From NCBI GenBank assembly GCA_022539475.1, contig VCMS01000381.1, positions 1 through 44,440 on the forward strand: a DNA stretch of 44,440 nucleotides, read 5' to 3'. The notes under the pieces were generated by a model that worked only from the letters and a program-made list of their open reading frames with translations, did not search any database and was not told the DNA's origin. Origin of the DNA: Gracilaria domingensis (taxonomy: Eukaryota; Rhodophyta; Florideophyceae; Gracilariales; Gracilariaceae). The translations under genes and the position numbers were made by a program. Of the stretch, positions 1 through 11,501 are shown in pieces. How positions within the stretch are numbered: the first letter of the stretch is position 1; each line of letters opens with the position of its first letter.

Positions 1-394
1 GAGCCATGCCATCATATCATCTCGCGTGTATTACTCCGCTCCCGTCGTACCTCTTTTTTCCGCCTGCCATTTATGGAGGCTCCATAAAGGTAGAGGCGGA
101 GAAAGTTAGACGATATCCGAGATCGTCAGGCATTATTCCGCGCAGTCGTTTCGTACGTTCTCCCATTATCCTTCCACGTATCTTTCTCCTAAAACTAAAC
201 CAATCGTCACCGCTTCTTCGCGCTTCTCGACATGGAAAACGCAGGAAATAAGCTATCACCCTCAACTTCTGTCTATGTGTTCAAGATATGACACGAGTGG
301 AAGGTGAAAACGCGGAACCCGACCAAACGACGAACTGTAGTACCGCGACCAATATTCATTTCGTTGCCCCAGAGGCTCTAGCTCCTGCTGTTGC
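1..394. other. No gene recognised
   Basis: Short open frames exist on both strands, but none has a recognisable domain, a convincing start or internal consistency. I see no RNA gene or repeat here apart from the start of the direct repeat that follows. Confidence 0.4.
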
Positions 395-1130
395 GGTAGG
401 CGATTCTGGTACTTGGTTGACTAGGTTCTGTCTCGTTTATCGCATCTTCGGTTGTTTGGCTGCTATGCATTCTCGCCGGGTTCGTTGCTATGGATTCTTG
501 CTTCAGAGACCTTCGCGTTTACAGTGAATGGTGGCGCTGGTAAATCTAACGCATCACTTTACCTTCTTCTTCTTCCTTTGCGAGTTACTAGGTCCCTCGA
601 CTTTTCAGCCAAAGCGTCCTGTTTTGCTATCAATGGTACGCTTCCATCGCAATTCAAATGTTTCCAACGGAGCATTGACTAACCTATGCGATACTTTCTG
701 GCTTGCGTATACAGGGTAAGACGACCAATTTTATTTCACTTCCAGATCCCATCACGAGCTTCGAGAGGACAAAAGGAAATTGGTCGTATTTACTGTCTGA
801 ATGTTCCGATAGGCGACTGGTACTTGTTTGGGATATAGGCGTAGATTCCTCGTTTATCGCGTCTGCGGATGTAATGTTTGCTGCATGGGCATTCTCGTGT
901 CCTTGGTTGTGATTCTCGCTTCGACACCTTCGCGGTTACGAGATATGGTCGGCTGGTAACCTAACCTGATCCCTTTCCTGCTTCTTCTTCCGGATGCGAG
1001 TTACCAGTCCCTCGACTTTTCTAGCGCAACGTTTACTGTTTTCTTTTATCACAGATAGTTCCATCGCTTCAAATGATCTACGGATCATTAGACTAACTTA
1101 TGCGGCGATACTTCTTCTTGCGTATACAGG
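395..1130 (+). repeat. Diverged two-unit direct repeat
   Basis: Unit 1 covers about 395-715 and unit 2 about 808-1,130, with a spacer of about 92 bases. Both begin with a variant of TAGGCGA..TGGTACTTG, pass through a TTC-rich stretch followed by GCGAGTTAC and CCCTCGACTTTT, and end with TTGCGTATACAGG. By eye they match over most of their length with many substitutions and small indels, so the duplication is old. No frame stays open in both units and no protein family is recognised. The shared end resembles a splice acceptor, but that is weak evidence for coding. Confidence 0.75.
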
Positions 1131-2229
1131 AAATGACTTTTTTGATGGACGTAGCTCACAGTTGGCAAGGTTGCAAGGTTCCTCAATTCAGGACCATGCA
1201 TCTGGCATGCGTTCCCCGACATGAACGGAGAGGATGAGCCTTCGCGCCTCATCCTCTCGGAGTGGCGATGTGTTTTCTACCGATTCCAGCACATGGAGGA
1301 GTGCAGTCTGCGGCATTCTGCCAGCAGATTGCCCTATCACCCGCCTCCATTATGGGAAAATGTACATGGAATATCACGACAGGAGTGATGTTTAGCAAAA
1401 CAGTCATACGAAGAATAGGATACGAATTAAAACGTATGATTTCAAATGGGATCATCTGTACTAGCACTAGTATTTCCAGCGTTGCAGGGTATCATTCCGC
1501 AGAAGTATCGTGTAATGTTGCACCTCAATGGGAAAACTGAACTTACTCGCCGAAATCACGGTTTCACGGTAAGCCACCTCGACGAAAGAACTAAGCCACA
1601 GAGTGGAAAACCCCCATGTATTACTGCACAGGATTCTGGACGACCCAAGCAATTACTGCAAATTTGAGAATAATTGATCTCGATATTTTTTCAAAAAATT
1701 TACTGGACGACCCGCCAATTCTGGAACGACCCTCGCCAAAAACTAGCAATTCTGCAAGAACAGACAGTGGCATTTCTGTTTTCCTATGGTCATCAGATTT
1801 CCCAGCATCTTACTGCCTCTTGTTTCAAGCGTCACTCTCCGAATAATACTGCCCAACACTGCAGAACAACCTGTAATCTCATAAAGCCACGGATAACAAT
1901 CACCTTCTTTCACAGCCCCAGAACACCCCACAACTCGCCGGCCAGGTTTTGGGCCCAGTCACCACTGTTTGGGAAAAACACCCTCGTAGGTTCGGTTGAG
2001 GGTCGCCTTATGTATTCCAAGCTGTCTTGTAGCACTGAGACCGACGATCATCCTCGTGCTTCTCCGACAGAAGCCTCCCTGCCTGCGCAAACCGCCACAT
2101 TTCAAGCCTTGCTTGAACGGAGGCCGGCAACAAACAATTACCCTACCGACCAGAGAAAAACAACTACCCCATTTCAAGTTAGAGGTACGAAAAACTCGCA
2201 ATACCTTTTACTGGAAGGCCATGTTTGAT
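1131..2229. other. No gene recognised; short repeated words
   Basis: The longest open frame (1,674-2,228, plus, 184 codons) has no recognisable motif and a composition typical of a chance frame. Between about 1,630 and 1,735 the phrase CTGGACGACCC or a close variant occurs three times, suggesting a small local duplication. No other feature can be supported. Confidence 0.4.
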
Positions 2230-3100
2230 CGCGAGAGGGTTAGGCGACCGCAGAACGAAGTGAGGTGAAGTTTTAGCGAGTGACGCGCAGGCAATCTGGC
2301 TCGTCCCCGCGACTCGCGTTCTAGGGGTTTACGGGATGCGCGGTGTCCGTGTACGCGGAAGAGCTTCGTCATCGAGCCGTTCTCGCTTGGTGGCGAAAAG
2401 ACGCATCCACTGGCGCACCCGGCACGCTGTCCCGCGCGCGACCTAGACCGGCGGCGGACAGAGAGCTGGAGTTTGACGGCGCGCGCCGCGCGCGCCCGTG
2501 GGTCCGTAGGGCGACGCGCGCTGCCCGTGTGGGGTGCCGTCTACACCGTTAACGAATCCGGCTGGCTGAGTAGCGTCCGCACGCAAGCACCGCCAAAGTG
2601 CGACATACAGCGCACGCGTGAACGCTGCTCGGTGGCTCCGTGATGCCGTGGGTCTCCGCCCCACCGTCACGGCAGCTGGTGTTGGCGATGGTCTGCGCTG
2701 GCGATGGCGGTCGCGACGGCACGAGCGCAGCAAGATCTGAACTATCTGGGGCCGGATTGCGGCGCAGGGCGCGCCGCGGTTTGCGCGTGCGGCTAGACGA
2801 GCCCATGCTGGCTGGAAGAGCGCGCGCAGCGACCGATGGTGCGTCGCTTTTCACATGCCATCACGCGTCACACAATTTTGGTGCACTGACGAGGCGCGTG
2901 ACGCACCGCGTGCGACCGCTGCGACATACAGCCAATAGGCATCACGTCGAGCGCGCATCCGGCACGTGATGTGAAATGGCGACGAATGACGCGCTCATCT
3001 TTGTCGCCCAATCTCGCGCTTAACAATTGCCCCATCGCCGTGACTCCTTTCCTCTCCGAGGACAGCCCGATGTGCAAATTTTCGCTCATCTGTTTTGTTT
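2230..3100. other. GC-rich block without a supported gene
   Basis: This stretch is much richer in G+C and in CpG than its neighbours, with many GCGC and CGCG words (for example 2,440-2,530 and 2,760-2,830). Open frames occur in several phases on both strands, as expected from low stop-codon density in GC-rich DNA, and none resembles a known family. It could be a CpG-rich promoter-like region or a repeat fragment. The sequence does not decide. Confidence 0.45.
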
Positions 3101-3540
3101 GCGATCTGTTTCTGTTACCAAACTCGTAGCTTGCGAGCCAGCCTAGGCAAAGGCGCCTAAATTAGTCTCTGGCTTGTTGGTCCAAACTGCAGCCCGGTAT
3201 GATCGTGGTGCGAGGGACTCCGGCGACGGGCCTGCACTGCGGCTCGACGTCGAGCAAGCAGTCGATCGAGATGATGCACGTAACCGGCTTCCAAACGGTA
3301 TTTGTCGGTGGCGCAGTCGCCGCTAACTGTAGCCACATGGCGGGCCAGTTGAGTCTTCCTCGGGCGGTATCACGGTACGCTCTTGATTGTAACAAATGGA
3401 TGGTCCCCATCGCGAAAGGGTAGAGTGCGACTTATTGAGCAGAGCGGGCCAGCTCCTTGTGCCCACGGCCGACTGGGGGCTGTGTTTTACGCTTTCAGTC
3501 CAGGCGCAGTTAGCGTGAAGATGAGTGCACTGGTCGTTCC
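3101..3540. other. Unassigned region upstream of the RCL1-like remnant
   Basis: The missing N-terminal part of the RCL1-like protein would be expected here. I could not find a convincing match to the family's N-terminal segment in any frame. Around 3,400-3,470 there is a faintly similar basic stretch, too weak to call. Confidence 0.35.
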
Positions 3541-4623
3541 GCGGTCTGTGCGCGTCGAGATAAGTTTCTTGCGGACCTCCTCGACAAAAATTACGCGCGG
3601 CACCAGTCATACAGAATCAACGCAACCGGAACATAACCTTATTCCTATTCTCCAGGTTTTCTAATCGGGGGGATCGCATTGCTGCAGATTGTCATGTTTC
3701 TCGTCCGGGGTGTGCTATTATATTGAGCCCTCTATTGATGCGTGGTTGGGCGCTATTGATGCTTTGCCCTTTCCGAAACGTTCTATTGATATTACGCTGA
3801 CGGGTGCCACTCAGTCCACCACCGACGTTTACATTGATACTATTGCTTCTGTTTCAGTGCCCCTTTCCCGTCGGCTCACGATACGTATTCCTCTACTCCC
3901 GCAGTTTCATATTAAGAAACGCTCTTTGTTCCACGGCGAGGCTAGCGGAAACAGAAGTGGTGGCGTTGTACAGTCTCGTTGCGATGTACTGAACTAAAGA
4001 TAAAGCCCATAGAGATCATAGATTCAGGTATCGTGGAGAAGGATTCGAGGCATTGCGTTTGCAAATAGGACCTCACCAGCACACATACCCCGCATAGTGG
4101 AAGTTGCCCGCCGTATACTTAATCGATTCACTCCCGATGTTTACATTCACACCGGTCACAATAATCATTAAGCTTGTGGAATCGGGTTTAGAATCCAATT
4201 CGTTGCAGAGACTATTGAAGGTTGCCTTTTAGTCTCGGATTGGTCCAATTCCAACAGACCTACTACCCCTGAACAAGTTTCGAAAATGCATGCCGCATGC
4301 TCCTGGAGGAGTTTAACAATGGAGGGTGTATTGACTGGAACAATGGCTGTATGGGTCTTCTGTACTGCGCTCTGGCTGACTCTGGCTTGAACCAAGTCAG
4401 ACCAGGCAGACTAAGTGATGCCACCATTCAATTCATGCGAGATCTGCGCTCCTTCTTTGGCGTCCAGTTTAGAATACGCGTATTCGGATATGCATTGGCC
4501 GACGCATCAGCTTCCGAAAACTCAGAAGCCTATGAAGATGATGTTGTCCAAAGCAGAGGGGATGGTGTACTCGTTTCATGTATTGGTATCGGGCTGTCCA
4601 ATATCCTCCGGAAACGATTCTGA
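3541..4623 (+). pseudogene. RCL1-like RNA 3'-terminal phosphate cyclase-like pseudogene
   Basis: RCL1 is a nucleolar protein of the RNA 3'-phosphate cyclase superfamily that lacks cyclase activity and is needed for 18S rRNA processing. Its family order can be followed through several frames. These are INATGT then PGFLIGG (3,620-3,676), a stretch ending SIDITLTGATQ and SVPLSRRLT (3,689-3,890), KIKPIEIIDSGIVEK (from 3,994), RGIAFANRTSPAHIPRIVEV and NRFTPDVYIHTGHNN (4,046-4,167), FVAETIEGC (4,198-4,230), then MLLEEFNNGGCI and a C-terminal block with VQFRIRVF and ending LVSCIGIGLSNILRKRF at 4,623. At least four frame changes and in-frame stops (TAA at 3,634 and about 4,168) break it. The first 40 or so residues are not found. 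Introns explain the breaks poorly, because the matching pieces abut. The assignment rests on recalled family sequence, not a search. Confidence 0.82.
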
Positions 4624-5476
4624 AGGGCATTACAGGACACACTTTGCATAAAAGACATCACCGTCGTCAGTTGAGCACGGCAAAGACTAGAAAAGCACCT
4701 TGAAGAAGCAGTAGGCAGGCAATAGTTCAAAGCATTGTAAGGCTTTGCTTGTGTACGAGTGTCACCCGGGTGAGGCAAATGTTTGTCCTTTGAAAGCATG
4801 GTGTGAATTTGGTACCAAGCCCTTGCTTTTGTTGGAAGTAATTCTGCAAGTGACGTAGATTGTCTCGTTATTTCCACGAGAGCTACTACAATTGTTCTTC
4901 CTGCTCAGTTCATCGCATCTTGCATCTACTGCACAAATCAAAACGGTTCAATTTTTCGTAGCTACCTGTTCAGCTTCTACTGGAGTTAAGACGTTCTGCA
5001 ATAGTTTTGCAAGCACAAGAATGATTGAAACTGGATACCTCTTTAGGAAGCACGGACAATATCAATGCCACTTCTTTGGCTTCTGTCTCTCTCTCTCTTT
5101 TTATGGGCAGAACAGCCTAATTCCGGCATGCTACACGTACACGGCCTTTCTGTTGAAAGAAATGTTCTCTCACTAGAAAGGCCAAAACCTTTCCAGGCCG
5201 TTTTCTAATCATCGTGCTTACAGCAAGACCATATCGATCACTTAGAGCGGGCAATATCAAACGTCAAGAAAACGTTCTCTACATCTACATGGGCACAAAC
5301 TTCGAACGTGGAACTGTCCCAAAGAGATCTGTACAAGTTAACGTTCTGAGAACAAACACAACTGCTTCTCATAACTACGAAGAAAGTGTTTCAAAGTATC
5401 ATCATGCCTGCGGCGTACACCGTCAAAACAGTTGCCAATCGAATGGAAGGAGAAAGATATATATCATACACACGCG
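4624..5476. other. No gene recognised
   Basis: The open frames at 4,892-5,176 and 5,214-5,480 (plus) and 4,530-4,877 (minus) show no domain and no clear coding character. A short CT-rich run lies near 5,085-5,103. This is presumably intergenic DNA between the RCL1-like remnant and the lipase, which point towards each other. Confidence 0.4.
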
Positions 5477-6760
5477 CTAAGTCTTATGTACAGCGCTATT
5501 GAGAATAAGGCGTCGTGTCAGTCGTGACCAGTTGTCAAAAGCTGGTTCTTCGATGTTGTCGGCTTTAGTTTCGTTCAGAGCATCCATCATAGAGTCTTGA
5601 TGAAGGAAATGGCGGCGATGTTCGCGACGAACCTCATCTCTTGCGTCTGTAGAAATCACAGCTAGCCATCGTCGCTCATCATCGGCAGAAAAGGGCCAAC
5701 TCCAGAACAGATGTCTATAGGCTCCTTTTTCGTGGCGATTGCACCAACACCGCATTGCCAGGAGGTAAGAGGCCTTCCGATGGTGGACAAACGATAATGA
5801 ATCACCACTACACATTGAAAGCTCCAAAGAGTTGGGGTCAGTAAATAAGTCTCCGGCGGTAGTAAGCATTATCTTTTTTCCAACATGTCGGTAATCCACC
5901 TTTGGCAGAATCGTGAAAATATCTGCAGCGATTGATACTCGCCACGAAGCAGGCACAAGTTCGTCCTATTCCTTCCTGAATTTTCTAATCTTGGAGAGAC
6001 AAATGTCGCTACGTAAATATCACTGGTGCACAACTGGTACTTGAGTGCGCAGTCGAGGGCACAGATAGTGGTGAGTGCTCCGCGAAGACTGTGACCTGTG
6101 AGAAATACTGGACGAGGATCGCAATCGTAGAGCTCTTTGATCCAATGCATAACCTTGTCTGCCACGCTTAAGAAGGCCTCTGCAAATCCACGATGGACTT
6201 TCGCCTGTTGACCAACCCTGCTTTTGAGAACTTCTTGTGCTAGGCTCCCAAAAAGCTCTCCTGTTGTGTTCCTTCCGGATGCAGTTGGAAGTATGCGATT
6301 TAGCTGGACGTGAAACGCTTTTAGATCAGTGAGTAAATTACGACCACTGCTTGTTCCTCGAAAAGCAACAACGATTCGGTCATCACCATCTACTATTAAT
6401 GCGCGCGTATCTGTTCCTTCGTCAACTACAACCTTCCTTGCTTCGTAATCAAATCTGTTCTGCATGCCACCAAGCGTTGACATTTTTGCTGTATTGTAGT
6501 AATATACGAGCCAAGCGAAGTTAAACATGATAACATGAGTTTCCAGGACAAAACAGTTCGTTTGCACTATCTGGGAAGTGGGTTTACGCTTTCGATAAGT
6601 TAACGGTTCTAGAAGTCCATTGAATCTAGGAGCTTGTGGACGCAACCAACCTCTAACACCAAAAGCATCCGACGGCAGATTCATATATGCTTCTACTGTG
6701 ACGTAAGAAAGATACAAAATAAATAATCCGAAGAGAACATACTGAACTTCAGCATAAGTC
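5477..6760 (-). pseudogene. Class 3 lipase domain, frameshifted
   Basis: This is a fungal-type (class 3) triacylglycerol lipase fold on the minus strand in two frames: 6,717 down to 5,869 and 5,956 down to 5,477. The first frame has the oxyanion-side strand VVAFRGTSS (residues 116-124 from 6,717), VHRGFAEAF (174-182), the nucleophile elbow GHSLRGA (Ser 210) and a variant of the SPRxGN strand near 240. The second frame carries the expected acidic residue in AADIFTILP and the histidine in YRHVG. The three catalytic residues are therefore present, but split by a frameshift between about 5,940 and 6,000. The elbow has Arg where the family usually has Gly. The frame at 6,717 starts with TTG and stays open upstream, so this is not a true N-terminus. 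The upstream membrane segments are probably part of the same gene. Confidence 0.78.
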
Positions 6761-6824
6761 CCCTCGAAAAACCTTCATCGCTGCCAATTGAGCGCCCGCA
6801 GGAAGGCCTAAAAGTAGAAGCAAA

Positions 6825-8328
6825 TTACCTAGCCAGAATACTACGTAAAACGTTAGATTGTGGTACAAGAAGAATCGAATTCCAATCTACTTCGTCCGAT
6901 ACTTTGTGTAGTCTTTGCCTTTTAAGAAACATCGAGTTATTCGAATCTCTCGAATGATCCATGCAACGAGAATTAACTCGAATGCAGTCACGAGAGGCAC
7001 AAATACAACCTCTGTTACCTGGTATAGGTTTAGGGTTTTTTAAAGATGAAGCATTGCCACCATGGATGCAATCGGCATTTCTGACATAAAAATATCGAAT
7101 CGCCAGAAGGCGAACAGTTTCAGTCACATGTACACATTTACTAGAAGCACTTTTGGAGCGTAGAACTTGACTTCAAGAGTCCCTGTGAGCTCACGATACG
7201 AGTGCACGGCTGTTCAAACGTAGAAGAGAGTACTAGCTGCAAACGACGCATCTCGAACAGAATCATACATTCGAGATATAGGATCATACCATCTTTCCTC
7301 TCGAAGATTGTAATCCGCATTGATGCTGATACGAACAACACTCTCGTAAGGATTCAAAAAGAGGGCCGCAGCAATTGTTATTAGGATCACCCGGACTGGT
7401 TCATGGGTTCGATCTATCCGGCGAATGCGAAGCATTCGAGATGTGAAAACGATAGCCAAAGATGTCGCATAGAAAAAGCATAAAATGTTTGCCCCATGAA
7501 GCACCCATTCTTACGTCTGGGGTAAATTGTAATAGCGAACTATGGTCCCGCAAATGGAATCCAATCGAAGATAAACAGTATTAGCCAGCACCACAAATGC
7601 AATTGAGAACAATATACCAAACAGAATGAACCCATGGGACCACCACAACAGCTTAGTGACTTCTTCAGCACCAATGACTTCAAGTTTGGTGAACATCTCT
7701 CCCTGATATTAATAGAAACTGCCTCTTCTTTTCGGGCCGCTGAAAACCCATAGCTTTCTCTGATGTCCACATCCTCTGAAGAAACAACGAAAAATCATCG
7801 TGCGGCTTCGTCAGGTCTGAATGAGAAGAACTTAAGTTTGGAACCAAGAACCGGACGGAATTCACCTCTTGCAAAATGCCTGGACTGCGGCCATCTAAGA
7901 ACACATTCCAATTTTCGAGATCATCCGACCTGTCGACCGTGTGGGAACTTCCACCTCTCTCTGCATGAACAACGAATGACATCATCTGCTTGGCTCCGCG
8001 ACAAACTAGGAAGCATTTTTGAGTTCATAAGCAACCGGAAACGGTCAAAGTCAGCTTTCAGTGCCAAAGATTGCTAGAAATGAACTACAATCCATACCAA
8101 AATGACGTAGAAACACCCATCTTCAGGACACCTAGCCATCATCCCTGGCGTTGTTCGTGAACAATCTGGAGCTTCTGACTCTTCTTTCTGCATCCTGAGT
8201 TTCGGGCCAAAAGTAAGTCTTGATTCACAGGCAACCGGCGCACTGCTGGTCCCATATACGTTCCTAGTTGGCTCCTCAAGCTGAGGCAATACCCTCTTCA
8301 TACTGGAAAGATACATTTTCTTTTTCAA
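6825..8328 (-). pseudogene. Membrane-protein fragments upstream of the lipase
   Basis: Several minus-strand frames follow one another: 8,328-8,074, 7,985-7,680, 7,696-7,511, 7,504-7,214 and 7,127-6,825. Two contain strongly hydrophobic spans: one around FILFGILFSIAFVVLANTVY (about 7,630-7,570) and one around VRVILITIAAALF (about 7,405-7,365), with FFYATSLAIVF before it. Their order and strand match a multi-pass N-terminal region preceding a class 3 lipase domain, an architecture known in some algal and plant lipases. I infer one broken gene running from about 9,017 to 5,477. Whether the breaks are frameshifts, introns or sequence errors cannot be told here. Confidence 0.5.
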
Positions 8329-8462
8329 TGCGGCCGATTAGGGCCAGTCAACAAAGCAGATTAGGCCCATAAACTCATCTTTGAGAACTGTCTCTAGATC
8401 GAAAACAGTATCCACAAAACCTTTCTTCTATGTCTCTTCAGCGAGCTGCTCTTCGCTTGCCC

Positions 8463-9017
8463 CTAGAGACTGGCATACTTGATAATTCTTCGAGATCCCG
8501 GATCTGGCGTTTTTCGCAGGAAACTAACAAGTATTCTAGCCTCAACATCTGAGAAAGCTGTATATTCAACACATGCCCGCAGTCCGTCCTGAGTTTCCAA
8601 GAATAACTGAGCTAATGACCGTAAGCAACGTACAGTTTCAAGGGACAGTCCGTGGTTCTGGAATGGCTTTAGTACTAAGGAGCTATCGGAATCATCTGCA
8701 TCGCTCCTGCTAGGAGTATATGACCTGGGCAGCTGCACCAACACTTCAAGACTACTTCTCGAGTTAGGGCCCCAGCTTCAGCCAACACGAAGCCACAGTT
8801 GGAGCCTTTTATGCTCATCAAAACAAAAGCGATTTTGATGTTCGAGAAAACCGCACACCTCGAAAAAGGCCCTCGATGGCTTGGTTTTCGCGTCATCCGA
8901 AAGCCTCAACCTTTCCTCCAAGCTACAGTGCACTTCATCAAGGGCATACTCGCTCACACTAGTGTAGCTGGCTCTTTCGTCTGTAACGGAAAGCATCGCG
9001 AGCATACGAAGACGCAC
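8463..9017 (-). pseudogene. Coding-like fragment crossing the outer end of the left arm
   Basis: Minus-strand frames 9,017-8,778 and 8,744-8,463 read like one protein interrupted by a shift. The first has SEYALDEVHCSLEERLRL, the second has VRCLRSLAQLFLETQDGLRAC and EARILVSFLRKTPDPGSRR. No family is recognised; it may be the N-terminal part of the lipase gene. The left-arm boundary at 8,658 cuts through it. The inverted copy on the right (43,703-44,069) therefore stops inside the gene, which suggests the left copy keeps the original flank. Confidence 0.45.
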
Positions 9018-9337
9018 AGCACTAATTGCGGGAGTTACGCATTGATGCCCCTCTGCTCCAGTTCAGTTAATCCATTGTTGAATTCAGGGTGCAGAACATA
9101 CCTCGTTTCTTGGGAAACGAAATGATACATGTTATACTCTGGTTCTGAAGCAACCGAATCAGAACTGTGAATCACAATATCTCCGAAATTAAGCTCACTC
9201 ATAGGTTTGGGCTAAGCATGTCCCAGAGGCGTTACTGTTACGACTGATAGCGCCGAGAAACACAAGATCTTTGCATTTACGTTTACTGTAGAGTTGCCCC
9301 GGGGACACACCACTGACTCATGAGAGAAATCACACAT

Positions 9338-10475
9338 TCAACCCGATTCCAAACATGATAGGGCACAATATTCCTTATTGATGATCTCCTGACTGAAGAT
9401 CGTGCCAGTAGGATCAATGTCCTTGCTTGATATAGATATATTCATAAACATAATCCCTTCAAGAAACTTTGTACCCGCCATAGTAACCTTTGTTGTGTTA
9501 GTGACTGCTACGGTTTTGCAGTCCACAATCGCATCTGCAAGTGAAAACGGGCTGCAGACATTCTCCATATAGGCGGTCACATTTTTGCTAACGGGATCGG
9601 TGATATCTGACTTTGACATATCAATATAGTTTTTAATCTTCACGTCCAGCAGATCGAGGGCACTTATTTCAGTTCGATCGCAATAAAAACCATCCGTGAA
9701 AGAGACGTTCTTAAACATCTCCGTTTGCAATGAAATCTTCGTCTTCGGGATTGCACCAGCTTTATTCTCCTCATGACAGGTCACACCACAAATTCTAGAT
9801 GATTGGATTTCAAAATCCTCCACCGAAGCACTCTGAAGACGAATATATCCAGACCCGATCGTGTGATGAAGTAATGCGCGACTGAGAGACATGTCGGACA
9901 TGACAATCTCACCTTCGTCATTTGGGCTGCCACTAGAGGAGTGAGTGCCCAATTTTGCGTGACAAATCTTTATAGACTTCACATCACCGTGGCTAAACCG
10001 CATCTGATTCTTGAATGTGCAATTCTTGAAGGTAACGCTGTCTGACGCAAACTTCTGGAACATGGCATCAAGCGAACTCTCGAACGTACAGTTCTCAAAT
10101 ACCACATTTTGCATGGTAGTATACTTGAACATTTCCTTTTCTTTCTGGTTCCCTTTCGCAGTTCCGAAAGTACAAGCTTTGAAAGAAACATCGTGCCAAG
10201 TCGTACAAGAGGATCATCTCTTTCCGGTGGGAAATGGAAACCGCAGTTTGTAAACGTGTATTTCTGATGCGAGATTTGGTGAATACCCTGCTGTGAGTGC
10301 GATGGATGAAATGCTCGTCCTGTATGGAGGGATTGAAGAAAAAGCCCTTGTTTCCTTGTTTTCCTATGTCAGCTGGTCCTTGGCAGTGCTTGTAGCTTTT
10401 TTCAGTGATGCTTTGTTGCACGAGGCAGGGAATAATAAAGATGAAGAGCGGAGCACGAAACACAGAGTACGCCAT
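9338..10475 (-). pseudogene. Secreted beta-helix-like protein, left copy, one frameshift
   Basis: The likely start is the ATG at 10,475, giving a signal peptide with the core APLFIFIIPCLV. A middle region follows, then repeats of the type FENCTF and FKNCTF (about 10,095-10,000) that resemble pentapeptide or parallel beta-helix repeats. Further Cys-containing strands run to a stop at 9,338. The protein would be about 380 residues. An extra G in GAAAGGGAACC near 10,155 shifts the frame; the right copy lacks it. Downstream of this point the left copy is open to its end. The function is unknown; a signal peptide and many Cys and Asn residues suggest an extracellular or cell-wall protein. The two copies carry different breaks. 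Confidence 0.6.
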
Positions 10476-10519
10476 TACTGAATGTGCTTCCTTATCAAAG
10501 AATAGTAGATAAAACACCG

Positions 10520-11197
10520 ACAGTTAGAAATGTATGAATAATCTAAAGACCTCTTCCACCGATCGATGTCCTGAGTAACGTCCTTCATACAGTTTATCGT
10601 AACAGAACGTAGATGATGTAAAGAAGAAGTTGTGGATTGAGACCGCAGCAGGTGAGAACAATGAAGGGAAAGTCGGGGAGCGATCATCGGTGTGCGTTGC
10701 ATATGTTTCCATTCTGCGAAAAGCACACCAGGCCGTGTTGATTTTGTTGCCAGAGTGGGTAGCAGATTCAGAGTCTCACTCAATCATACCGAATGCCTGA
10801 GCACCATTATAGAACGTGGTTCGCTGCAGAGGAATGCTGGTCAAGCCCGTACATGAAGAACGGGCATTGGCATTTGACATGAAAAAAGAGCCTAAACCCA
10901 ATTCATACTAGAAACTGTATACCCAGAAGAGAAACCCAAGGCACCTCCAGCGTTCTTCTCCACACATTAATCACCGCAAAGCAGCCTCACGGTTAAATAG
11001 CTTTTCGTCAAATTCTTGAAACGAATGCGTTAACCACGATTACTTCTATTGGGGAGGGCAAAAAATGGCTGGGCAGACTCAGCTAAACTGTTTCAGGAGC
11101 CTTTATAATTCATCAATTGAATTGTCTTTCGAACAGCTATGTTTGTGAATTGCTTAAAAAAAAAGGTGATGCAATATCTCAGGTGAGCAGCTCAAAC
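10520..11197. other. Intergenic; no gene supported
   Basis: This is the region upstream of the secreted-protein gene within the left arm. A frame at 10,475-10,783 (minus) abuts its ATG but has no recognisable content and is more likely a leader or a chance frame. A run of nine A's lies at about 11,156-11,164. The mirror region is about 41,528-42,205. Confidence 0.4.
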
Positions 11198-11300
11198 TCA
11201 CGTAGAATATGGCGCAGATGAGACTGAACGTAGGTTTCTTGGAACTTGCTTAGAAGTAGTGGGATGCGCTGTTGGTAAAGAAAAGCACCAGTTTACGGGA

Positions 11301-11501
11301 TCATCGATCCTGTTCCAGACCAAAGTAGCTATCCACATCGACCATCCATTCGCCAATTTGTACCACTCCTTCGATTGCAGCATAGTACTTATGCCGCGGA
11401 TGCAAAAGATCACAGCGTATCCAGGACATCAAGGCGAGCGGCAGCACCATCAACAGCAGAGTCTGTGATAGCGCGTTCGCGACGTGGCTGCCCGCTGCCA
11501 T
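11301..11501 (-). CDS. Small ORF with hydrophobic N-terminus, left copy
   Basis: This is an ATG-started frame of 66 codons with an N-terminal hydrophobic span (about residues 12-28, core TLLLMVLPLALMSW) that could be a signal peptide or membrane anchor, followed by a short polar tail. The amino-acid sequence is identical in the right arm (41,225-41,425), but the recent duplication explains that and it is not evidence of selection. The downstream minus-strand frame 11,413-11,198 may be an alternative continuation by splicing or frameshift. No family is recognised. Confidence 0.3.
   Translation of the reverse strand: MAAGSHVANALSQTLLLMVLPLALMSWIRCDLLHPRHKYYAAIEGVVQIGEWMVDVDSYFGLEQDR

Noticed and set aside
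1674..2228. 184-codon plus-strand frame
   Set aside because: Longest frame in its region but without any motif; composition fits non-coding DNA.
10475..10783. Frame abutting the ATG of the secreted-protein gene (TAATG overlap), resembling translational coupling
   Set aside because: The window is eukaryotic in character and the frame has no recognisable content; the overlap is probably chance.
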